From Microbacterium marinum (lineage in GTDB: Bacteria > Actinomycetota > Actinomycetes > Actinomycetales > Microbacteriaceae), in assembly GCF_014204835.1 (NCBI RefSeq), contig NZ_JACHMD010000001.1, positions 1,550,001 to 1,614,000 of the forward strand: a stretch of DNA of 64,000 nucleotides. The letters are read 5' to 3'. Position 1 is the first letter of the stretch. Each line of letters starts with the position of its first letter. Below the pieces are notes generated by a model. That model was not told the DNA's origin. It saw only the letters and a program-made list of their open reading frames with translations, and did not search any database. Below, piece by piece: positions 52,871 through 61,198 of this stretch. Made by a program: the position numbers and the translations under genes.

Positions 52871-53842
52871 ATGTCCACCACGACCCGACTGCTCGACCTG
52901 CTGTCGCTGCTGCAGACCGCCCGCGTGTGGCCCGGGTCGGTGCTGGCGTCGCGCCTCGGGGTGAGCGATCGCACGGTCCGCCGCGACGTCGATCGCCTCC
53001 GCGAGATGGGCTACCGCATCGACGCGACGATGGGCCACGACGGCGGGTACCAGCTCCAGGCGGGCAGCGAACTGCCGCCCCTGCTCTTCGACGAGGATCA
53101 GACCGTTGCGGTGGCGGTCGCGCTGCAGACCGTTTCGGTCTCGGGCGTCGGAATCGAGGATGCCGCGATCCGGGCGCTGGCGACCATCCGTCAGGTCATG
53201 CCGTCACGGCTGCGCCATCGCCTCGACACGCTCGACGTGATCTCTGCCGCAACGCGCCCCGGGGAGGCCGCGCCGATGCACGTCTCCGCGGACGTGCTGA
53301 TCAGCCTCGCGAAGACCATCCGCGCATCGGAAGTCCTTCGGTTCGACTACGTACCCCGGGGCGAGCCCCAGCCGCGCGACCTCGAGCTCCCGCCCCGTCG
53401 CGTCGAGCCGCACCACATCGTCACCGCGCAGGGGCGGTGGTACCTCGTCGCATGGGATCTCGAACGTGACGACTGGCGCCTGTTCAGTGTCGACAGGATC
53501 ACGCCGCGCATCCCGACGGGTCCGCGGTTCGCCCCGCGCTCGGTGCCCGGCGGTGACCTGAGCGAGTTCGTGGCCGCTCGATTCAAGGGGTCGAACGTGA
53601 ACGAGTGGGCGTGCCGCGGCTCGGTGATCCTCGATCTCCCGATCCGCGAGGTGCTCCCGTTCGTCGGCGACGGCACGGCCCAAGCGCACGGGGATGGCAG
53701 GACCGTCCTCACGGCGGGATCGTGGTCCTGGGGCTCGCTCGCGGCATCCTTCGGTCGATTCGATGTGCCCATGGAGGTCGTCGGCCCTCCCGAGCTGGCC
53801 GCGGCGTTCGCCATCCTCGCCCACCGGTACGCGTCGACCTGA
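52871..53842 (+). CDS. WYL-domain transcriptional regulator (YafY type)
   Basis: A 323-residue regulator: N-terminal winged helix (about 5-60; LLSLLQTARVWPGSVLASRLGVSDRTVRRDVDRLREMGY) and a WYL domain (about 145-210; the core triad is present as WYLVAWDLERDDWRLFSVDRI), plus a C-terminal WCX-like extension. WYL domains sense nucleotides or other ligands. It is divergent from the VOC gene by 98 nt, a common layout for YafY-type regulators next to VOC targets. Confidence 0.93.
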   Translation: MSTTTRLLDLLSLLQTARVWPGSVLASRLGVSDRTVRRDVDRLREMGYRIDATMGHDGGYQLQAGSELPPLLFDEDQTVAVAVALQTVSVSGVGIEDAAIRALATIRQVMPSRLRHRLDTLDVISAATRPGEAAPMHVSADVLISLAKTIRASEVLRFDYVPRGEPQPRDLELPPRRVEPHHIVTAQGRWYLVAWDLERDDWRLFSVDRITPRIPTGPRFAPRSVPGGDLSEFVAARFKGSNVNEWACRGSVILDLPIREVLPFVGDGTAQAHGDGRTVLTAGSWSWGSLAASFGRFDVPMEVVGPPELAAAFAILAHRYAST

Positions 53843-53916
53843 CCTCGGGAGCGAGGGACGGTAGCGTTGATGGGTACCAACCGGACACCTGCACCGATTC
53901 GACACAGGGACCCCCA

Positions 53917-54690
53917 TTGACTGAGATCCAGCGCCAGAGCTTCGACCAGGGCGGCCGCGCCATCCCGTTCATCGACGAAGGCGAGGGCCCGGCGCTCGTC
54001 CTGCTGCCCGCCCAAGGCCTCGACGTCGCCTACCTCGGCGGCCTCGCCAGCATCCTCGAGGAAGAGGGGTTCCGGATCATCCGCATCGGCTCGCGCCGCC
54101 CCACCGGCGGGTCGGCCACGATGCACGATCTCGCTCGGGATGTCGTCGACGTCCTCGACCACCTCGGCGTCACCGCCGCGTGGATCGGCGGGCACGCCTT
54201 CGGTGGCGCTGTCGCGCGAACGGTCGCCCTCGACTTCCCCGGGCGGGCGAGCGGTGTGCTGCTCCTCGGCGTGGAGGGGACTCGACCCCTCGACGACGAC
54301 GCGGCGCGAGCCCTGAAGACGGCGTTCTCGGCCCCGGTCGACACCGACGACCGGACGGCGATCCAGGTCCTCGTCGGACAGGGCATCGATCTCGCCGTGG
54401 CGTGGGACGTGTTCTCGCGCTCGCGCGACCTGGGCGTCGAAGAGCTGCAGAGCGCGGCGCTGGCCTCGACGCCGGTGGCGGAGTGGGCGAGCCTCGCGCC
54501 GAGCCTCCCCGTGCTCATCATCCAGGGCGGGGACGACAAAATCACCGTGCCCTCCTCGGGCGACGACCTGCAGGCGACGGCACGCGACCGTGCGAGCGTC
54601 GTGCGCATCCCCGGCGCCGGTCACCTTTTCCCGATGACGCACCCGGGCGAGACCGCCTTCCAGATCGAGGACTATCTCGGCTGGGACTGA
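53917..54690 (+). CDS. Alpha/beta hydrolase-fold protein lacking the nucleophile Ser
   Basis: A 257-residue alpha/beta hydrolase-fold protein. The nucleophile elbow reads GGHAFGG, so residue 94 is Ala (codon GCC at 54196-54198) where active enzymes have Ser. The other triad members seem kept: Asp in GGDDKITVPS and His in GAGHLFPM. The protein may therefore be non-hydrolytic or use another mechanism. It starts with TTG at 53917 in the region before TEIQRQSFDQGG; a longer frame runs through the regulator gene and is not credible. A hairpin terminator follows. Confidence 0.88.
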   Translation: MTEIQRQSFDQGGRAIPFIDEGEGPALVLLPAQGLDVAYLGGLASILEEEGFRIIRIGSRRPTGGSATMHDLARDVVDVLDHLGVTAAWIGGHAFGGAVARTVALDFPGRASGVLLLGVEGTRPLDDDAARALKTAFSAPVDTDDRTAIQVLVGQGIDLAVAWDVFSRSRDLGVEELQSAALASTPVAEWASLAPSLPVLIIQGGDDKITVPSSGDDLQATARDRASVVRIPGAGHLFPMTHPGETAFQIEDYLGWD

Positions 54691-54695
54691 GGGTG

Positions 54696-54724
54696 GATGC
54701 CGCGGCGACACGCTCCGCGGCATC
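54696..54724 (+). terminator. Terminator built from an inverted GGATGCCGC word, after the hydrolase
   Basis: A perfect 10-bp stem (GATGCCGCGG with CCGCGGCATC) and 9-nt loop, five nt after the hydrolase stop. Both arms are copies of the frequent word. There is no long T tract. Confidence 0.65.
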
Positions 54725-54730
54725 GACCTG

Positions 54731-55024
54731 TCATGCGCCGACGTCGAGGAGCTCGTCGTTGGAGGTCGCCCGGAGCGACCCGTCGACGAGTTCGGCGACA
54801 CCGACGAACCGGTTCACCTCGATCGCGAGGTGCGTCAGCCCGGAGAGCTCGAGAGCGGTCAGCTGCAGTCGGTGGTCGACGTGGGTGCGTCGGCGGAGGG
54901 AGAAGGTGTCGCCCGACACGGACAGCACCGGGTGATCTCACAGGTACGAGAGGGTCTGCTCCGCCTCGGTGACATCCGTCGTCGCCAAGGACGCATCGAT
55001 CAGGATCGAGGTCTCAGCGGCCAT
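54731..55024 (-). pseudogene. Small hypothetical gene broken by an in-frame TGA
   Basis: Reading from the ATG at 55024 gives MAAETSILIDASL, continuing for 28 codons to a TGA (54938-54940), after which the same frame continues for 68 codons (DHPVLSVSGDTFSL to SNDELLDVGA). The two halves join without a shift, so a single nonsense change (for example from an Arg or Trp codon) in a protein of about 97 residues is likely. A shorter product from the GTG at 54928 could still be made. No family known. It lies just downstream of the DUF7882 gene on the same strand. Confidence 0.6.
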
Positions 55025-55050
55025 GATTCACCGTGGCATCCGCGGCGTCG

Positions 55051-55389
55051 TCACGCCAGCGGCTCGCCGGTGGGCGCCGAACCGGCGGCGCCGGCGGCAG
55101 GCTCGGGAACGACGTAGAGCCCCGACGGTGAATTGGCGACGTGGCTGAGCGCGTCGAGCCAGGCAGGATTGAGGCTGGGCTGGCGGCTCCCGTGGAACTG
55201 CCAGCTGAGGTCGGCGCCGGGGTGGATCCACACGACCTGTCGCCCATCGCCGAGACTGGCATCGTTGCGCCACATGAACGTGAAGCCCTCGCCGCGGCGG
55301 AGCTTCGTGGTCATGACGATCTGGATGTGAGCGAGGATCCGGTCGTCGAGATCGACGCGGATCCGGTCGTTGTAGATGAACTTTCCCAC
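55051..55389 (-). CDS. DUF7882-like protein (often named ATP-dependent DNA ligase)
   Basis: A 112-residue protein I recognise as the Microbacteriaceae family now called DUF7882: start MGKFIYNDRIRVDLDDRILAH, RRGEGFTFMW, a strand pair WIHPGADLSWQFHGSRQP, and the closing PSGLYVVPEP. Some databases name it ATP-dependent DNA ligase, but no ligase motif is present. Function unknown. The GTG start gives the conserved N-terminus. It is divergent from the helix-turn-helix protein. Confidence 0.82.
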   Translation of the reverse strand: MGKFIYNDRIRVDLDDRILAHIQIVMTTKLRRGEGFTFMWRNDASLGDGRQVVWIHPGADLSWQFHGSRQPSLNPAWLDALSHVANSPSGLYVVPEPAAGAAGSAPTGEPLA

Positions 55390-55461
55390 GTGACTCCTCT
55401 GGGCTTTGTGTATCCATTATGCGATTCGAGGCGACGCCGTGGCGCCCGTCCGGATGCCGCG

Positions 55462-55809
55462 ATGGCCCCAGCCTGGGAGTCGGTGTCGACGATGGCTTTC
55501 GAAAATTCGAGTGCGCTGGGGAGCGACCTCCTCGCGACCACGGTCTTCCGGTCCGTCGTGGTCACCGCGCTCGAGGCATTCGCTCTGGACCGCGCGTTCC
55601 GCTCGCACTCCCTCGCGGCTCGCACACCGGCACAGCACCTCCTCGCCGCCCGCCTCGACGCGGCGCACGGGGAGCTGGTCCAGACCGATCTGGAGGGTGG
55701 GGCCTCGGTGGCTGAGATCGCCGCGCGATGGGGCTTCGCCGAGCGCTCGCTCACGCGGACACACGTCGAGGTGTACGGGGTCCGCCCGCAGGATCTCCTC
55801 GGGCGCTGA
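55462..55809 (+). CDS. AraC-like helix-turn-helix protein (short)
   Basis: A 115-residue protein that ends in the second helix-turn-helix and tail of AraC-type DNA-binding domains (ASVAEIAARWGFAERSLTRTHVEVYGVRPQDLL, about 79-113). It has no ligand-binding domain, so it is either a stand-alone DNA-binding protein or the remains of a longer regulator. ATG at 55462 is used; another at 55492 is in frame. It is divergent from the DUF7882 gene by 72 nt. Confidence 0.65.
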   Translation: MAPAWESVSTMAFENSSALGSDLLATTVFRSVVVTALEAFALDRAFRSHSLAARTPAQHLLAARLDAAHGELVQTDLEGGASVAEIAARWGFAERSLTRTHVEVYGVRPQDLLGR

Positions 55810-55811
55810 GG

Positions 55812-56120
55812 TCAGTCGGCCTCGGGCTGGCCCGGTCCCGGCCCCGGCCGCATCTCCGCGTCGTCAGCGATGTCGACGCGCGTGCGTCCGTCGTGCTCGC
55901 TCACCTCGATGTGGGACTCTGCCACGGGAGCGCCACGGTCCTCGGGGTCTTCAACCCCCGAGCCCGCCTCATCCGGGTCGGACGCAGACGTGTCCTCGCC
56001 CTCCGCCTGGGAGGCATGCCCTTCGGCGGGGATCACCTCGTGGACATCGCTGCGGTCGAGATCTTCGCCCTCCGCCTGGCTCGGCTTGGCGGCATCCGGT
56101 GTGACGTCGTGCTCGCTCAT
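55812..56120 (-). CDS. Acidic low-complexity hypothetical protein
   Basis: A 102-residue highly acidic protein, probably disordered, with a duplicated segment: SQAEGED at about 14 and again at about 37, each followed by Asp/Ser-rich sequence. No family known. The ATG start follows a purine-rich ribosome site on the reverse strand. It is convergent with the helix-turn-helix gene, whose stop is two nt away. Confidence 0.65.
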   Translation of the reverse strand: MSEHDVTPDAAKPSQAEGEDLDRSDVHEVIPAEGHASQAEGEDTSASDPDEAGSGVEDPEDRGAPVAESHIEVSEHDGRTRVDIADDAEMRPGPGPGQPEAD

Positions 56121-56284
56121 CTGGATCTCCTTCTCGTGAGTCGAGTGAAGGCTACGTCGGCCGAACAGAGCCGCCGTCGGGGTTGCGCGGCGCGAGAGAG
56201 ATCGCTAGCGGCGGATGCCGGGCCGGCGGCTGAGACAATGGCAGGGCGCGCCTTCTCCCAACGCGCGCAGATCGGTGGTTCCCG

Positions 56285-56836
56285 TTGTCGTATCTCCGCT
56301 CGGTCCTGGCCGTCGCAGCTCTCACCCTGGTGAGTGTGTTCGCGGTCGCCGCACCGGCATCCGCTCACGATGAACTGGTCGGCAGCTCGCCGGCGGCGGA
56401 GGCGAAGCTGGACGCCCTCCCGAGCGAGATCGTCCTCACGTACTCGGCGGCCATCATGACCGATGGCGCCGCGATCGCGGTGATCGACGCCGAGGGCGCA
56501 GACCTCACGGCCGGTGACCCGGTGATCGAGACCAACACCCTCACCGTTCCGATCGACGCCACTGCGGGGAACGCGGACGCGGGCTACGTGGTCGAGTGGC
56601 GTGCGGTCTCCAGCGACGGGCACCCGATCAGCGGGACCATCCCGTTCACCGTCGGCGACGGCGAACCCCTCCCGGATAGCGCCGCGCCGATCGCGGAGGA
56701 CTCGACCGCGGACAGCGGTAGCAATGCCGCGCTCGCGCTGACCCTGACCGCGGTCGGTCTCATCCTGATCGTCGGTGTCTTGGTCGTCGTCCTGGTCGTG
56801 GCTCGTCGGAAAGGCGGAGCACGCCGACCCGAGTAG
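56285..56836 (+). CDS. CopC-domain copper-binding protein with C-terminal anchor
   Basis: A 183-residue exported protein: signal peptide ending ASA before H28, CopC domain (about 28-125) and one C-terminal membrane helix (about 150-172) with a basic tail. The Cu(II) site of CopC proteins is seen: mature N-terminal His (AHDELVGSSPA), Asp and His in SSDGHPISG (D111, H113). It may carry copper outside the membrane; no CopD gene is adjacent. TTG start is used because it gives a complete signal peptide. Confidence 0.88.
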   Translation: MSYLRSVLAVAALTLVSVFAVAAPASAHDELVGSSPAAEAKLDALPSEIVLTYSAAIMTDGAAIAVIDAEGADLTAGDPVIETNTLTVPIDATAGNADAGYVVEWRAVSSDGHPISGTIPFTVGDGEPLPDSAAPIAEDSTADSGSNAALALTLTAVGLILIVGVLVVVLVVARRKGGARRPE

Positions 56837-56862
56837 GGCCGGCGCCGCCGGACGAGCGGATC

Positions 56863-57411
56863 TCAGGCCGTCTGACCGGAGTGACGGCCCTCGCCGATCT
56901 CCTCGACGACCTTGGCGTTGAACGCCGGCAGATCGTCGGGTGTCCGGCTGGAAACGAGGCCCGCGTCGACGATGACCTCCGCGTCCTCCCACACCGCTCC
57001 CGCATTCACGAGATCCGTGCGCAGGCTCGGGTAGCTCGTCAGCTTGCGTCCCCCGAGGACGTCGGCCTCGGCGAGGATCCACGCGGCGTGGCAGATAGCG
57101 CCGACCGGCTTGTGCTGCGCGAAGAAGTCACGCGCGAACCGCACGGCGTCGGCGTCCATCCGCAGATGATCCGCGTTCACGACGCCGCCAGGCAGGACGA
57201 GGGCGTCGAAGTCGGCGGCATCGGCATCGGACGTCGTCAGATCGACCGGCTGCTCATGACCGTTCTTGCCCGAGATCGGATCGGAGCCGGGCGCGACCAT
57301 CACGAGCTCAGCCCCCGCCTCAGAGAGTGCGCCCCAGGGAGAGGTCAGTTCGCTGTCTTCGAATCCGTCGGTCGCGAGGAACGCGACGCGCTTTCCGGTG
57401 AGAGTGCTCAT
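56863..57411 (-). CDS. DJ-1/PfpI family protein
   Basis: A 182-residue protein of the DJ-1/PfpI superfamily (YhbO/PfpI branch). The nucleophile elbow with Cys is VGAICHAAW (about 106), and the acidic residue near it is in FLATDGFEDSEL. Members are deglycases, proteases or chaperones for glycated proteins; which applies cannot be told. ATG start, normal length. It is convergent with the copC gene. Confidence 0.93.
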   Translation of the reverse strand: MSTLTGKRVAFLATDGFEDSELTSPWGALSEAGAELVMVAPGSDPISGKNGHEQPVDLTTSDADAADFDALVLPGGVVNADHLRMDADAVRFARDFFAQHKPVGAICHAAWILAEADVLGGRKLTSYPSLRTDLVNAGAVWEDAEVIVDAGLVSSRTPDDLPAFNAKVVEEIGEGRHSGQTA

Positions 57412-57497
57412 GGTCCGACGGTAGGGCGGAGCCGGCGGCGCGCCGAAGGGGGTTGACCGCGGCCCGGCGCCCGATTATCGGGCGTAACATGGCGTGC

Positions 57498-57620
57498 ATG
57501 GCCACCTCGAACCTCCCCACGCCGACCCTGCAGCCGATCGTCACCGACGACAAGAATCTCATTGAGGTCGTCGACGAGGGTGCGTCGTGCTGCGGCGGCG
57601 GGTGCTGCAGCACCAACTGA
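57498..57620 (+). CDS. Cys-rich 40-residue protein (CCGGGCC)
   Basis: A 40-residue protein with a short acidic body (IVTDDKNLIEVVDEGAS) and the C-terminal motif CCGGGCC, which could bind a metal ion. It lies in the intergenic region between convergent-facing neighbours, with an ATG at 57498 (a second at 57489) and ends at TGA before a clear terminator. I recall similar tiny peptides annotated only as hypothetical in Actinobacteria. It is shorter than usual gene-calling limits, so it is easily missed. Confidence 0.7.
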   Translation: MATSNLPTPTLQPIVTDDKNLIEVVDEGASCCGGGCCSTN

Positions 57621-57632
57621 GTCGCGAGACGT

Positions 57633-57660
57633 GAAGAGCCGCCCCGAAGGGCGGCTCTTC
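57633..57660. terminator. Intrinsic terminator after the Cys-rich peptide gene
   Basis: A perfect 12-bp stem (57633-57644 with 57649-57660) and 4-nt loop CGAA, followed by GTCGTTT. It lies between the peptide gene and the convergent MFS gene. Confidence 0.88.
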
Positions 57661-57678
57661 GTCGTTTCCGGATGCCGG

Positions 57679-59163
57679 TCAGTGGCCGACGTCCACCGGC
57701 TCACCGGGGGTGTCGGCCGGCTTGGTGATGAGGAACGCACCCACCAGCAGCGGGATCGCGATGATCGCCGAGACGAGGAACGCCATGTGCGTGCCGGCGG
57801 CGCCCGCGGCCGCGGCATCCACCCCGTCAGCGATCTGCGCGGCGGTGGTGGTGGTCATGAGCGTCACCATGACGGCGATGCCCGCCGCCCCCGCCACCTG
57901 CTGCACGGTGTTGATGATCGCGGAGCCGTACGAGATGAACGCCTTGTCGAGCGACCCGAGCGCCGCCGTGAACAGCGGCGTGAACGACATCGCGAGTCCG
58001 AGCGACAGCACCGTCTGCGCGACGACGACGGCCCACACCGCCACGTTCTCGTCGAACGTCGTGAAGACCCACAGCGTGCCGACGACGAGCACCGCACCGG
58101 GCACGAGCAGCACCTGGGTGCCCTTCGCGTCGTAGATGCGGCCGATGAAGGGAGCTGCGACACCCATGAGGATCGCGCCGGGCAAGACGGCGAATCCCGC
58201 CGCCGTCGACGACATCCCGAGGACGTTCTGCATATAGAGCGGCAGGATGATGATGGTCCCGAAGAAGGCCATCGACATGATCGTCGCCTGCAGGATCGAG
58301 AGGGTGAAGTTGCGGGTGCGGAACACGCGCAGGTCGAGCAGTGCGTCATCGATGCGCTGCAGTCGCAGCTGACGCCAGACGAACAGCGCGAGCGCGACGA
58401 GACCGATGGCGATCGGGACGATGAGCATCATCGACGACGGTGCCGCGGTCTCCGCCGACGCCGACCCGCCGTGCCCGCCGCCGATCTGGCTCAGCCCGTA
58501 GACGAGACCGCCGAATCCGAACGCCGACAGCACGACCGAGAGCAGGTCGAGCGGCGCGTGCGTCCGCTCGCCGAGATTGTGGATCCATTTCGCGCCGACG
58601 GCGAGGGCGATCAGGGCGATCGGCAGGACGATTCCGTACGTCACCCGCCAGCTCAACGCCTCGCTGATGACGCCTGACATGACCGGGCCGATCGCGGGCG
58701 CGAACGAGATGACGATGGAGACGCGACCCATCATGCGACCGCGCGACTGCGGCGGCACGATCGTCATGAGCGTCGTCATCAGCAGCGGCATCATGATCGC
58801 CGTGCCCGACGCCTGCACGACGCGCGCACCGATGAGCACGGGGAAGGCCGGCGCGATCGCGGCGATGAGCGTCCCCAGCGAGAAGAGCGACATCGCGGTC
58901 ACGAACACCTGACGGGTGGTGAACCGCTTGATCAGGAAGCCGGTGGTCGGGATGACGACGGCCATCGTCAGCATGAACGCCGTGGTCAGCCACTGCGCCG
59001 CGTTCTCGGTCACGCCGAGGTCTTCGGCGACGTGGGGGATCGCGACGCCCATGGTGGTCTCGTTGAGGATCGCAACGAATGCGGCGGCGAGCAGCAGCCA
59101 GACGACGCGGCTCTCCTCGGGGCGGAGCATCGGAGCCGGGGCGGTTCGGACGGAATCGGTCAC
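57679..59163 (-). CDS. DHA2-family MFS drug exporter
   Basis: A 494-residue major facilitator with about 14 membrane helices, of the EmrB/QacA (DHA2) type. Motif A-like loop GFLIKRFTTRQVFVTAMSLFSLGT and the helix 5 motif C-like region (SFAPAIGPVMSGVI) are present. It uses the proton gradient to expel drugs or metabolites. The start is the GTG at 59163 (VTDSVRTAPAP); the much longer frame upstream runs antisense through the ABC gene. It is divergent from the ABC exporter by 144 nt. Confidence 0.92.
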   Translation of the reverse strand: MTDSVRTAPAPMLRPEESRVVWLLLAAAFVAILNETTMGVAIPHVAEDLGVTENAAQWLTTAFMLTMAVVIPTTGFLIKRFTTRQVFVTAMSLFSLGTLIAAIAPAFPVLIGARVVQASGTAIMMPLLMTTLMTIVPPQSRGRMMGRVSIVISFAPAIGPVMSGVISEALSWRVTYGIVLPIALIALAVGAKWIHNLGERTHAPLDLLSVVLSAFGFGGLVYGLSQIGGGHGGSASAETAAPSSMMLIVPIAIGLVALALFVWRQLRLQRIDDALLDLRVFRTRNFTLSILQATIMSMAFFGTIIILPLYMQNVLGMSSTAAGFAVLPGAILMGVAAPFIGRIYDAKGTQVLLVPGAVLVVGTLWVFTTFDENVAVWAVVVAQTVLSLGLAMSFTPLFTAALGSLDKAFISYGSAIINTVQQVAGAAGIAVMVTLMTTTTAAQIADGVDAAAAGAAGTHMAFLVSAIIAIPLLVGAFLITKPADTPGEPVDVGH

Positions 59164-59307
59164 AGAGTGGCTCCTGAACGTGTCGTATCGAGGCCCGCGG
59201 TCGTCCCCGACAACGCAAGCTCTCCACCCTAACGAGCACGCGGGCCCCTCCATTCCCGGATGCCGCGAATCGGTCCACCGGTTTTCTGGCGGGTTTAGGG
59301 TGACGAG

Positions 59308-61188
59308 GTGAGTATGCGCGGGCCTGGCGGCGGGCGTCACGGCTTCCGCGCCGTCGACGAGGCGGCACAGCGCCGCGACAACGCTGAGGCGCCGCGCGTG
59401 CCCGACCTCGGCCGCCGCGTCGTGGCCCTGTTCCGGCCGTACCGCGGACGGCTCGCCGTCACGGCTGTGCTCGTCGTCGCGGGCGCTGCCCTCGGGGTGA
59501 TCCCGCCGCTGCTCGTCCAGCGCGTCTTCGACGATGCGCTCTTCCCGCAGGGCGGCTCCGAACCGCGGATGCCGCTGCTCGCCGTCCTCGTCGGCGCGAT
59601 GATCGGCCTGTTCGTCCTCTCCGCGGTGCTCGGCATCGCGCAGACGTGGCTCACCTCCACGGTCGGCAACCGGGTCACCGGCGATCTGCGCGTCCGGCTG
59701 TTCGATCATCTCCAGGCGATGGATCTCGCCTTCTTCACGCGGACGAAGACCGGCGTGATCCAATCGCGCCTGCAGAACGACGTGGGTGGCGTGTCGGGCG
59801 TGCTCACCAACACCGTCACGAGCGTGCTGGGGAACACGGTCACGGTGGCGTCCGCCGTGGTGGCGATGGTGCTGATCGACTGGCGTCTCACGATCGTCGC
59901 GGTGATCCTCATGCCGCTCCTCATCGCGGTGCAGCGGCGCGTCGGCCAGGTGCGCGCCCGCATCGCGGGGCAGACGCAGGAGTCGCTGTCCGAGCTCAGC
60001 GCCATCACGCAGGAGACGCTCAGCGTGTCCGGCATCCTGCTGTCGAAATCCTTCAATCGGCAGCACGCGGAATCGGCGCGCTACTCCGCCGAGAACCAGA
60101 CGCAGATCGGTCTGCAGGTGCGGCAGGCGATGAGCGGGCAGGGCTTCTTCGCCGTCGTGCAGGTGATCATGTCATCGGTGCCGGCGGTCATCTACCTGGT
60201 GGCGGGCCTGTTCATCTCCGGCGACGGGGCGTCGCTGTCGGCGGGGGCGATCGTCGCGTTCACGACGGTGCAGGCGCGGCTGCTCATGCCGCTGATGGGC
60301 CTCATGCGGGTCGCCCTCGACCTGCAGACCTCGCGCGCCCTCTTCGCCCGCATCTTCGAGTACCTCGATCTCGTGCCGGCGATCGCCGATCGCGCTGACG
60401 CGATCGCGGTCCCCGACGCGCCCGGCCCGATCGGGCGGGTCGAGTTCCGAGGGGTGTCCTTCCGGTATCCGGATGCCGCGCCGGCAGCCCGCGCGACGCT
60501 CGACGACGTCTCGTTCGTCGCAGAGCCGGGGCGGCACGTGGCCTTCGTGGGGCCTTCCGGCGCCGGCAAGTCGACGATCCTCTCGCTCGCGCCGCGGCTG
60601 TACGAGGCGACCTCGGGCACGGTGCTGTTCGCCGGAGAGGATGTGCGCGCGCTCCGCCGCGACTCGATCATCGATCATGTCGGTCTCGTCTCGCAGGAGA
60701 CCTACCTCTTCCATGCCACGATCCGCGAGAACCTGCGGTACGCCAGGCCGGACGCGACGGATGCCGAGATCGAGGCCGCCTGCGTGGCGGCGAACATCCA
60801 CGACGCGATCGCCGGGTTCGAGGACGGGTACGACACGATCGTCGGGGAGCGGGGATATCGGCTGTCGGGCGGCGAGAAGCAGCGCATCGCGATCGCTCGG
60901 GTGCTGCTGAAGGACCCGCCCGTCCTGCTGCTCGATGAGGCGACCAGCGCGCTGGACACCGTCTCGGAGCGTGTCGTGCAGACGGCGATCGACGCCGCGG
61001 CGCGCGGTCGGACCACGCTGTCGATCGCGCACCGGCTCTCGACGGTCGTCGGCGCCGACGTCATCCATGTCGTCGACGGCGGCCGGATCGTCGAATCGGG
61101 CACGCACGCCGATCTGCTCGCGCGAGGTGGGCTCTACGCCGACCTCGCCCGTCAGCAGCTGGCGGCCGGTCGGCTCGACGTGCAGTGA
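59308..61188 (+). CDS. ABC exporter, fused permease and ATPase (half-transporter)
   Basis: A 626-residue half-transporter: six-helix exporter domain (about 45-330) and an ATPase domain (about 385-615) with Walker A GPSGAGKST, Q-loop SQETYLF, signature LSGGEKQR, Walker B VLLLDEATSALD and H-loop SIAHRLS. It should work as a dimer to move lipids, peptides or drugs out. GTG start; an ATG two codons later is as likely. It is convergent with the glycosyltransferase gene. Confidence 0.93.
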   Translation: MSMRGPGGGRHGFRAVDEAAQRRDNAEAPRVPDLGRRVVALFRPYRGRLAVTAVLVVAGAALGVIPPLLVQRVFDDALFPQGGSEPRMPLLAVLVGAMIGLFVLSAVLGIAQTWLTSTVGNRVTGDLRVRLFDHLQAMDLAFFTRTKTGVIQSRLQNDVGGVSGVLTNTVTSVLGNTVTVASAVVAMVLIDWRLTIVAVILMPLLIAVQRRVGQVRARIAGQTQESLSELSAITQETLSVSGILLSKSFNRQHAESARYSAENQTQIGLQVRQAMSGQGFFAVVQVIMSSVPAVIYLVAGLFISGDGASLSAGAIVAFTTVQARLLMPLMGLMRVALDLQTSRALFARIFEYLDLVPAIADRADAIAVPDAPGPIGRVEFRGVSFRYPDAAPAARATLDDVSFVAEPGRHVAFVGPSGAGKSTILSLAPRLYEATSGTVLFAGEDVRALRRDSIIDHVGLVSQETYLFHATIRENLRYARPDATDAEIEAACVAANIHDAIAGFEDGYDTIVGERGYRLSGGEKQRIAIARVLLKDPPVLLLDEATSALDTVSERVVQTAIDAAARGRTTLSIAHRLSTVVGADVIHVVDGGRIVESGTHADLLARGGLYADLARQQLAAGRLDVQ

Positions 61189-61198
61189 CTCGGGCGGC

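Noticed and set aside
54672..54941. An 89-codon reverse-strand frame
   Set aside because: Arg/Pro-rich shadow in a different phase from the broken small gene, and it overlaps the terminator of the hydrolase.
59164..60066. N-terminal extension of the MFS frame (300 extra residues)
   Set aside because: It is antisense to the ABC exporter and has no transporter features; GTG at 59163 is a normal start.
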